Shown here one piece after another: positions 18,437 through 25,218 of a stretch of 64,000 nucleotides of DNA (the first letter of the stretch is position 1; each line of letters opens with the position of its first letter). Both the position numbers and the translations under genes were made by a program. Source of the stretch: Streptomyces sp. CMB-StM0423 (GTDB lineage Bacteria; Actinomycetota; Actinomycetes; Streptomycetales; Streptomycetaceae); the NCBI RefSeq assembly GCF_002847285.1, contig NZ_CP025407.1, positions 1,550,001-1,614,000 of the forward strand, written 5' to 3'. Under the pieces are notes generated by a model. That model was given only the letters and a program-made list of their open reading frames with translations, was not told the origin of the DNA and searched no databases.

Positions 18437-19098
18437 TCCGTGTGCTGATGCTCGACGACCAGCCGCTGCTGCGCAGCGGGTTCCGCGCGCTGCTCGACGC
18501 CGAGGACGACATCGAGGTGGTGGCGGAGGCGGGCGACGGCAAGGAAGGGCTGGCGCTGGCGCGGGAGCACCTGCCGGACCTCGCGCTGGTGGACCTGTCG
18601 ATGCCGGTGATGGACGGCATCGAGACGACCAGGCGGATCGCCGCGGACCCGGCGCTCGCCCACATCCACGTGGTGATCCTGACCAACTACGGCCTGGACG
18701 AGAACGTGTTCAACGCGCTGCGGGCGGGCGCGGCCGGGTTCCTGGTCAAGGACATCCTGCCCGAGGACCTGCTGCACGCCGTCCGCGTGGCCGCCCGCGG
18801 CGACGCACTGCTGGCGCCGTCGATCACCCGCAGGCTGATCAACAAGTACGTGTCCCAGCCCCCGCTGGACCCCTCCGCCGTCCGCGGCCTGGAGGAGCTG
18901 ACCAACCGGGAGCGGGAGTCCGTCGCTCTGGCCGCGCAGGGTCTCTCCAACGACCAGATCGCCGACCGCATGGTGATCAGCCCGCTGACCGCGAAGACCC
19001 ATATCAACCGGGCGATGTTCAAGCTGCACGCGCGCGACCGCGCCCAACTGGTCGTCATCGCCTACGAGTCGGGCCTGGTGACCCCGCGCGGCCGGTGA
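18433..19098 (+). CDS. NarL/FixJ-family response regulator
   Basis: A 221-residue protein. The receiver domain has DD at residues 9-10, the phosphorylation Asp in LALVDLSMPVMDG and a Lys in GFLVKDILPED. The LuxR-type helix-turn-helix runs over about residues 152-210 (LTNRERESVALAAQGLSNDQIADRMVISPLTAKTHINRAMFKL). The GTG start lies within the kinase stop (GTGA). It is likely to bind the ACTACYG-N6-CGGTAGY sites found upstream of its own operon and of the MMPL and MFS exporters (inference from site distribution). Confidence 0.88.
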   Translation: MIRVLMLDDQPLLRSGFRALLDAEDDIEVVAEAGDGKEGLALAREHLPDLALVDLSMPVMDGIETTRRIAADPALAHIHVVILTNYGLDENVFNALRAGAAGFLVKDILPEDLLHAVRVAARGDALLAPSITRRLINKYVSQPPLDPSAVRGLEELTNRERESVALAAQGLSNDQIADRMVISPLTAKTHINRAMFKLHARDRAQLVVIAYESGLVTPRGR

Positions 19099-19111
19099 CG
19101 GGCCGCGCGGG
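19083..19111. terminator. Hairpin between convergent genes
   Basis: An 11-bp perfect stem (19083-19093 with 19101-19111) overlaps the response regulator stop codon and ends 6 bases before the prenyltransferase stop. It can serve both strands. Confidence 0.65.
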
Positions 19112-19116
19112 TGCGG

Positions 19117-20007
19117 TCAGATGAAGTCCATCGTCCCGGCCTTCCAGCGGTAGTGCGACTCCAGCTTGTAGTACTCGCCCCCGGGCGCCACGGCGACGCC
19201 GTAGACGAACTTGCGATCGCCGTCGCCGGCCGGGACGCCGCGCACGAACCGCTCGGTCTCCGGGTCCACCCGGACCGGCAGCGCGGCCAGGTCCGGGGTG
19301 GTCACGGCGTAGCAGATCCGCTCGACGCGCGGCGAGTCCCAGCCGAGGGTGACGTACAGGCCGAACGCCTCCCGGCCGAGCTTGAGCATGTGCGCGCTCG
19401 GCGTCGCCATGCCCAGCTCGCGGAGCACCGCGGTGATGGCCTCCGGCTCGAAGAGACGCGGGGGCACGTCGTTGAAGTACACGTTCAGGGTGCGGTGGCG
19501 GTAGTCGACGCCGACGACGCCCACGCGGTCGGCGAGGCCGTGGCGGGCGAGGAAGCCGGCGTGCGCGGCCAGGGCGGGCGGCATGGCGGGCAGGTCGGCG
19601 AACTTCGCGACGTCCTGGAGATCGTCGGGGGTGAAGAACGCGTAGACCTTCTTGAAGCCGCCGACGACGCCGAAGTCGACGCCGTGGCTGTCGACCCGGC
19701 AGCGCCCGTGCAGTTGGGCGAGCACGGCGCCCACGGGGTGGTCCGTGGGCGCGGTGAGGCCGGCGGCGAGCGCGGCGGCGTACGGGTCGCGCTGCCCGGG
19801 GTGGGTCGTGAAGCGGCAGTCGAGTTCGCCGGCGTGCCGCAGGCTGGTCGCGACGCGGAAGGCGACGACGGTCGCGTCGTGCCCGAAGGCGTCCGCGTAC
19901 GCGGCGAGGACCGGGCGTACCGTCGCGGGCGCGCACGGTACGCCGAGCGTCCGGGCGGAGTGCTCGATGACCGAGTACAGCTCGTCCATCTCGGCGGTTG
20001 CGGACAT
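19117..20007 (-). CDS. NphB-type ABBA aromatic prenyltransferase
   Basis: A 296-residue soluble prenyltransferase of the CloQ/NphB family (NphB has 307). Clear matches are GELDCRFTTHPGQRDPY (contains NphB's Mg-binding Asp), VVGGFKKVYAFFTPDD, ADLPAMPPALAAHAGFLARHGL, VYFNDVPPR and the C-terminal KFVYGVAVAPGGEYYKLESHY. Such enzymes move dimethylallyl or geranyl groups onto electron-rich aromatic rings. Beside a 3,4-AHBA pathway the ring acceptor is most likely AHBA or a hydroxylated derivative (inference). ATG 20007 is preferred because AAGGGG lies 5 bases upstream. It shares a promoter region, with the cluster palindrome, with the divergent LAL regulator. Confidence 0.9.
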   Translation of the reverse strand: MSATAEMDELYSVIEHSARTLGVPCAPATVRPVLAAYADAFGHDATVVAFRVATSLRHAGELDCRFTTHPGQRDPYAAALAAGLTAPTDHPVGAVLAQLHGRCRVDSHGVDFGVVGGFKKVYAFFTPDDLQDVAKFADLPAMPPALAAHAGFLARHGLADRVGVVGVDYRHRTLNVYFNDVPPRLFEPEAITAVLRELGMATPSAHMLKLGREAFGLYVTLGWDSPRVERICYAVTTPDLAALPVRVDPETERFVRGVPAGDGDRKFVYGVAVAPGGEYYKLESHYRWKAGTMDFI

Positions 20008-20111
20008 ACGAACCCCTTGGTCGGCGAGGAATGTATTGCTGTACGTATCGGGGGTGCTGCGAATGCACCTTAATGGGATAACCAAAAAGTAATCCCGTCA
20101 CGCGGCCCGGC

Positions 20112-20133
20112 CCACTACCCGTACGGGTAGTGG
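20112..20133. promoter_or_regulatory. Cluster operator, copy 3 (perfect palindrome)
   Basis: Half-sites CCACTACCCG and CGGGTAGTGG with a TA spacer form a perfect palindrome that extends one base on each side. It is 105 bp from the prenyltransferase start and 117 bp from the LAL regulator start, and a further half-site (CTACCCGAG) lies just downstream. Of the three copies this is the closest to symmetry. Confidence 0.75.
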
Positions 20134-20249
20134 GGGCTACCCGAGTTGTCGGGGCGGATTTCATTGACCCGCCATTGCCGCTCGATGACCATAAAAGCAA
20201 GGCTCATGGCTCGTGTTCGAGGATTCTCCACGGCACCGCGGGAGCGATC

Positions 20250-22886
20250 ATGGCACCACTCGTAGGGCGTGAGGGCACGCTGTCCGTGCTGGGCGGCCAT
20301 CTGGACGCCGCGGCGCGGGGCGCCGGCGGCTGCGTCGTCGTCGAAGGGCCGCTGGGCATCGGCCGGAGCCGGCTGCTCCAGGCGACCGCGCGGGAGGGCG
20401 CGGAGCGCGGGCTGACGGTGGTGTCCGGGCGGGCCGGGGCGAATGGGGGCACTCCCGCCGGTGGGGGTACCCCCGCCCATAGGGGCGTAGCCGGTGGGGG
20501 AGGGCAGCCGCTGCCCGTGCACCTGTTACTGAACTACCTGCGGCGGGTGCTGTCCGCCGACGTGGACGTGGACGACCTGGTACGACCCGACGGCAACCCG
20601 TTCCGGCTGATGGACCAGGTCGGCGAGCTGGTGGAGATCGCGGCGCGCCGGCATCCGGTCGTCGTCCTGCTGGACGACGTGCACCTGGTGGACGACCTGG
20701 GCGGGCTCGCGCTGCGCGGGCTGGTGCAGTCGCTCGCGGAGTCGCCGGTGCTGTGGCTGCTGACGCGGCGGTCGGTGGCGGCGCGGTCGCTCGCGCAGCA
20801 CGCCGTCGACCGGCTGATCGACGGAGCCGCGGTCCGGCTGCACCTCGGGGCGCTGGACAACGAGGCGGTGGCGGAGCTGTGCACGGGGCTGCTGGGCGCC
20901 AAGCCGGACTCCTCCGTGCTCGACTGGGCGGCCCGCTGCGGGGGCAACCCGTGGCTGCTGGCGAGCGTCTTCGACGCGCTGGTCACCGCGGGCCGGGTGG
21001 TGTTCGTGGACGGCACGGCGGCGGCGCTGGGCGAGCGGCTCCCCGACGACGTGCTCGGCGTCGTCCGGGGGCTGCTCGACGAGCTGCCGGCGGCGGTGGG
21101 GCGGCTGCTGGTGGCCGGCGCGGGCGTCGGCGCGGAGTTCACCGCCGCGCAGGCCGCGGCGGCGCTGGGCGGGCACGGGGACGCGGCGGGTGCTCCGGTG
21201 GCGGGCGTGGACGAGGCCGTACGGACCGGGCTGCTGCAACGGCACGGGGAGGAGCTGGCGTTCGCGCACGGGGTGATCGCGGAGGCGCTGCGGCACCCGG
21301 ATTTCCGGCGGCCGGAGCCGGCCGCGGCGGCGCTCCCGGCGGCCGCCCCGGCGCCGGCCGGCACGGCGGAGGCCGTACGGGACGGGCACCGCGAACAGCC
21401 GTACCCCGTACCGCCGGAGGACTCCCCCGCCGCGCCGCAGCGCCCCGGGTGCGGCTGTACGGGCCTGGTGGCCGCATCGGTGGCGGCGCTGGCGGAGCGC
21501 TCGGACGCGGCGCCGCGCACCCTCGCGCGCGCCCTGCGGCTACTGGCCGGCGCGGGCCGCACCGCGGAGGCCGCGCGGCTCGCGGAGGTCGCCGTACGCG
21601 CCGGTGTCGACGTGCCCGACGTGCCCGACGCGACCGCGGACCCGGCGCGCCCGGTGACCCGACTCCCGAGTCCCGCCGCCGGGCGGCCGGACGGGACGGT
21701 CGCGGCGCACTGCGAGGTGTGCGCGCGCCCACTGTGGACCTGGCTGGTCCGCGCCCTCGTCGCCGCCGACGCCTTCGAGGAGGCGACCGCCGTCTGTGAC
21801 GCCGTACGGCAGGAGGCCGGGCGGCGCGGCGGGCCGTGGGCCGCCGGCCTGTGGCACGGCCATCGCGCCGAACTGATGGCCGCCGCGGGGCGGCTGGAGG
21901 AGGCGCGCGCCGAGGCCGGGACGGCACTGGGCCTGGCCGACCGGACACCGCCGGAGGACCTGCTGCCCGCGCGGCTCGTACTGGCCCGCATCAGCATGCA
22001 CTGCGGCGATCTCGCCACCGCCAGCCAGCAGTTGCGGATGGCGGAGCGGCCCGCGGGCGCCGCCGCGGCGGCCGCGCAGCCGCGGCTGGACTGGGCGCTG
22101 GCGCAGTTCCACGCGGCCAGCGGGCGGGCGGCGATGACGGTCCGCTCGCTGCTCGACGCCGAGCAGGGCGCCGCGCCGGAGCCGCTGCTGTTCGCGGAGG
22201 CGCCGACGGCCGCGGCGACGCTCGTACGGCTGGCCGGGCAGACGGGGCTCGGCGAAGAGGCCGCGCAGGCGGCCGGGTTCGCCCGGCGGCTGGCCGCGGC
22301 CAACCCGGAGGTGACCTCCCTGGCCGCCGGTGCCGCGCACGCGGACGGCGTGCTGCACGACGACCTGGACGCCCTCCGGCGCGCCGCCGAGCTGTACCGG
22401 CTCGCCGGCCGGCCGCTGGCGGCCGCCGGTGCGCTGGAGGACGCGGCCCGCGGGAACGGGGCCGGGGACGGCGCCGCGCGGCTCCTCGCGGCGGCGGCGG
22501 ACCTGTATCTGGAGTGCGGCGCACAGCGCGACACGGCCCGGGTGCAGCGCAAGCTACGCCGCCTCGGCGTGCCGCACGCGCGCGCCGCGCTGGGCACGCA
22601 GAAGCCCAAGTCGGGGTGGGAGAGCCTGACGGGCGCGGAGCTGCGCGTGGTGCGGGCCGTCGTCGACGGCAGGACCAACAGGGAGGCGGCGGGCGAGCTG
22701 TTCCTCTCGCCGCACACCGTCGACAGCCATCTGCGGCGGGTCTTCGCCAAGCTCGACATCAACAGCCGGGTCGAGCTGACCAAGCAGTTCCTGGCGCACG
22801 AGGCGGCCGCGCCCGGGGGCCCGGCCGCCTCCCGTCAGCTCGCCGCCGCGGGCCCGGAGCCGCGCCTGTCGTCGGTGAGGGAGTAG
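20250..22886 (+). CDS. LAL-type LuxR regulator with a TTA codon
   Basis: An 878-residue large ATP-binding LuxR-family regulator. The N-terminal NTPase has a Walker A with Arg in place of Lys (EGPLGIGRSRLL) and a Walker B HPVVVLLDDVHLVDD. A long TPR-like helical region follows, with an HTH at about residues 790-850 (LTGAELRVVRAVVDGRTNREAAGELFLSPHTVDSHLRRVFAKL). ATG 20250 follows GGGAG by 6 bases. Codon 93 (20526-20528) is TTA, implying bldA-dependent expression. A repeat element is inserted in frame just before it. Probably the pathway activator, controlling itself and the prenyltransferase through the shared palindrome. Its 3' end overlaps the next gene's 3' end by 52 bp. Confidence 0.88.
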   Translation: MAPLVGREGTLSVLGGHLDAAARGAGGCVVVEGPLGIGRSRLLQATAREGAERGLTVVSGRAGANGGTPAGGGTPAHRGVAGGGGQPLPVHLLLNYLRRVLSADVDVDDLVRPDGNPFRLMDQVGELVEIAARRHPVVVLLDDVHLVDDLGGLALRGLVQSLAESPVLWLLTRRSVAARSLAQHAVDRLIDGAAVRLHLGALDNEAVAELCTGLLGAKPDSSVLDWAARCGGNPWLLASVFDALVTAGRVVFVDGTAAALGERLPDDVLGVVRGLLDELPAAVGRLLVAGAGVGAEFTAAQAAAALGGHGDAAGAPVAGVDEAVRTGLLQRHGEELAFAHGVIAEALRHPDFRRPEPAAAALPAAAPAPAGTAEAVRDGHREQPYPVPPEDSPAAPQRPGCGCTGLVAASVAALAERSDAAPRTLARALRLLAGAGRTAEAARLAEVAVRAGVDVPDVPDATADPARPVTRLPSPAAGRPDGTVAAHCEVCARPLWTWLVRALVAADAFEEATAVCDAVRQEAGRRGGPWAAGLWHGHRAELMAAAGRLEEARAEAGTALGLADRTPPEDLLPARLVLARISMHCGDLATASQQLRMAERPAGAAAAAAQPRLDWALAQFHAASGRAAMTVRSLLDAEQGAAPEPLLFAEAPTAAATLVRLAGQTGLGEEAAQAAGFARRLAAANPEVTSLAAGAAHADGVLHDDLDALRRAAELYRLAGRPLAAAGALEDAARGNGAGDGAARLLAAAADLYLECGAQRDTARVQRKLRRLGVPHARAALGTQKPKSGWESLTGAELRVVRAVVDGRTNREAAGELFLSPHTVDSHLRRVFAKLDINSRVELTKQFLAHEAAAPGGPAASRQLAAAGPEPRLSSVRE
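20461..20502 (+). repeat. Palindromic repeat element, copy in the LAL gene
   Basis: A 42-bp element with the GGGGGTACCCCC palindrome, about 37 of 42 positions identical to 14885-14926. A related partial copy immediately upstream (20444-20460) extends the Gly/Pro-rich insert. It is read in the same frame and orientation as the aldolase copy, encoding GGTPA-x2-GVAGGG. Confidence 0.75.
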
Positions 22887-24925
22887 ATCGCCGCGGCACC
22901 CGAGTAGGTCGCGGCCTCGCGGGCGAGTTCGACACGCGTGCCGATGCCCAGCTTCTTGTAGATCTTCCGCAGGTGGTAGTTGACCGTGTGCGCCGAGAGA
23001 TGGACGCGCCGGGCGATCTGCCGGTTCGTCATCCCGACGCTGACCAGGTAGGCGATGCGCCGTTCCATGTCGGACAGCACGACCCAGCAGGAGCCGTGCT
23101 GGTGCCCGGCGGTGCCGTCGGCGACCACCGCCGTGGCGTCGAGCGCGGCCGGTACGGCCCGCGGCCGGCGCGCCGGGGCCTGCCCGGCGTGCAGCCTGGC
23201 GAGTTCCTCGGTGGCCAGGGCGATGGAGATGGGGTCGGGGGACTGCGCGACGATGTGCGCGAGCCCCGAGGCGTCGCGCTCGGCGACCGCGTTGGCGTGC
23301 AGCGCGCTGAGGCTGACGACGGAGATGCCGGGGTTGTCCCCGGCGAGGCCGTTGACGGTGTCGAGCACCGTGCGCCTGAGGCCGTCGTCGTCGGTGTCGA
23401 GCGCGAGCCGGACGAGGAACGCGGCGGCGGCCGGGTCCTCGACGTACAGCCGGCGCTCCGCCGGAAGGCGGTCGTACGCGCCGGAGAGCAGGGCGACGCC
23501 CGCGCGGGGCCCCTCCCTTCTCACGGCGACCCGCACGTCCGTCCAGGCGTACCGCGGCGAGCGCCGTACGTCCCGGTCGTACGCGGGATCCGCGCGGGCC
23601 CGCTCCAGGTGGTCGGTCGCCGTGGGCAGGTCGCCGGTGTAGAGCGACACGGCGGCCAGGACCGCGTACGCGAAGGGCAGGAGCGCGGGGACGGCGTTCC
23701 GGTCCGTCGCCGCGGTGACCAGCTCCGCGTGCCTGCGGGCGTCCCGGAACCGCCCGGAGGCCAGGAACAGCCGGGCCCGCAGCGCGGCCGGCGCCGCGTG
23801 CCAGACGTCCGAGGGCAGCGCGTACAGGCCCGCCTCGGCCTCGTCGACCAGCGCCTCGGCCTCGTCGTACTCGCGCAGGTCGATGAGCTTGGCGGCCAGT
23901 TCGAGGCGGATGTGCAGCCGCCACAGGGGGTCGGCGGCACCGCAGTACCGGACCGCGGCCCGGCCCAGCCTGATGCCCTCGGCCAGGTCGCCGGCCCGCC
24001 AGCTCAGATGGGACAGCGCCGTCAGCGCCATCAGCGCGGCGACGTCGTCCGGCTCGTCCGTCCGCTCCCCGAGGATCTCCCGGGCGCGGGTCCCGGCCTC
24101 CTCCTCGCGGCCCAGCAGCAGGCCGCCCAGGAGGGCCGACGCCTCGGCGTCGAGGCGGTCCGCGGCGGGAATTCCGGGGACGGTCAGGGTGCGTTGTGCG
24201 AGATCCGTGCCGACGGCCACCTTTCCTTTCATGATCAGCCCGTGTGCCCGTGAATAGGGGCCGCCGTCGCCCTCCGCTACCACGGCGAACCGCTGAGCCG
24301 GGTACTCGGGCACCCAGGTTCTTCGGTCTGTTTCCTCCGCACTCCTGCCGGAATGGTGCATCGCCTCGCGCTGCAACGCACCGCGTGCGGGGGCGGGAAT
24401 GGCGGCGACTGCGCCGCGCCTCAAGAAGTCGCTACGGAATACGAATTGACGCTCCGTAGCCGCCACGAAGCCCGCGGACATCGCCTCGTCCAGCGGTGCG
24501 AGCAGGGTGGCGAGCGGACGGTTCAGCATCCGGGAGACATCCTCCAGGAGGAAGGACCGGCCCTGCAGCGCGGCGATCTTCAGCAACTCCTGGCAACCGG
24601 GGCTCAGCTCGCCGAGCGCCAGCTTCACGAAGGCCGGCACACAGCGCGGGGTCCGCGACTCCAGGAGCCGGACCGTTCCTTCGTCCAGGGTCACCAGACC
24701 CTCGTCCACCAGCCCGTACGCCAGCTCGGCCAGTAACCTGCCGTTCTCACCCGCCGCTGCCGCCAGACCGCGCAACTCGTCGTCCAGATCGGCGCCGAGC
24801 AGCTCGCTCAGAAACTGTTCGTTCGCCTCGGCGTGCACCGGCCCCGGCTGCGGACGCCCGTGCGCTCCGGCGTCACCGGGTATCGTCTCCGGCTTCTTCG
24901 TCACCTTCTTCGACCACGTAGTCAT
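22835..24925 (-). CDS. LuxR-family regulator without ATPase domain, with a TTA codon
   Basis: A 696-residue protein resembling the C-terminal two thirds of LAL regulators: a helical TPR-like region and an HTH at about residues 620-685 (LSDMERRIAYLVSVGMTNRQIARRVHLSAHTVNYHLRKIYKKLGIGTRVEL). No Walker A or B is visible; it starts directly in the region that normally follows the NTPase. Codon 64 (plus-strand 24734-24736) is TTA. The ATG at 24925 has GGGGGC upstream. Its stop lies inside the LAL gene, a 52-bp tail-to-tail overlap. It is likely a second cluster regulator, its DNA binding perhaps independent of nucleotide. Confidence 0.85.
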   Translation of the reverse strand: MTTWSKKVTKKPETIPGDAGAHGRPQPGPVHAEANEQFLSELLGADLDDELRGLAAAAGENGRLLAELAYGLVDEGLVTLDEGTVRLLESRTPRCVPAFVKLALGELSPGCQELLKIAALQGRSFLLEDVSRMLNRPLATLLAPLDEAMSAGFVAATERQFVFRSDFLRRGAVAAIPAPARGALQREAMHHSGRSAEETDRRTWVPEYPAQRFAVVAEGDGGPYSRAHGLIMKGKVAVGTDLAQRTLTVPGIPAADRLDAEASALLGGLLLGREEEAGTRAREILGERTDEPDDVAALMALTALSHLSWRAGDLAEGIRLGRAAVRYCGAADPLWRLHIRLELAAKLIDLREYDEAEALVDEAEAGLYALPSDVWHAAPAALRARLFLASGRFRDARRHAELVTAATDRNAVPALLPFAYAVLAAVSLYTGDLPTATDHLERARADPAYDRDVRRSPRYAWTDVRVAVRREGPRAGVALLSGAYDRLPAERRLYVEDPAAAAFLVRLALDTDDDGLRRTVLDTVNGLAGDNPGISVVSLSALHANAVAERDASGLAHIVAQSPDPISIALATEELARLHAGQAPARRPRAVPAALDATAVVADGTAGHQHGSCWVVLSDMERRIAYLVSVGMTNRQIARRVHLSAHTVNYHLRKIYKKLGIGTRVELAREAATYSGAAAIYSLTDDRRGSGPAAAS

Positions 24926-25218
24926 ATTGCCCCCGACTATCCAGGTATATCCCGGGACTTGCTCAGCCGTTACAGTGCCCTCCTCTCGACTCGTGTTCCA
25001 CTTGATTTTCAACCTGTTGGCTTGGTCTGCGCTTGGTGCCGACTTGGCGGCAAAATCAAGGGAGTTGCTTTCTTTTCCATAATATGGCGCACCCTTTACT
25101 TGCCTTTGACCGCGCGCCAATTTAACGGCAAAATGGCGTACAGAATTACCGGAAATACGCCATGACGAAGCGGGGAACCCCGGTTGTGGGATTCCCCGCC
25201 CGACGTACCGGGAAAAGG
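24926..25218. promoter_or_regulatory. AT-richer promoter region of the second LuxR gene
   Basis: This gap is noticeably less GC-rich than the rest. It holds CTTGG at 25021, 25032 and 25043, an exact 11-bp phasing like SARP direct repeats. It also holds a perfect inverted repeat CTTGATTTT/AAAATCAAG (25001-25009, 25052-25060) and GGCGTA/TACGCC arms (25135-25140, 25155-25160). The minus-strand LuxR gene starts at 24925, so these lie about 75-235 bp upstream of it. Confidence 0.45.
25170..25199 (-). terminator. Hairpin terminator of the MMPL gene
   Basis: An 11-bp stem with one bulged base (25170-25180 with 25188-25199) lies 20 bases after the MMPL stop codon. Confidence 0.65.

Noticed and set aside
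20444..20510. GC-rich hairpins in the LAL gene as a terminator or riboswitch
   Set aside because: They are explained by the palindromic repeat element and are translated in frame.
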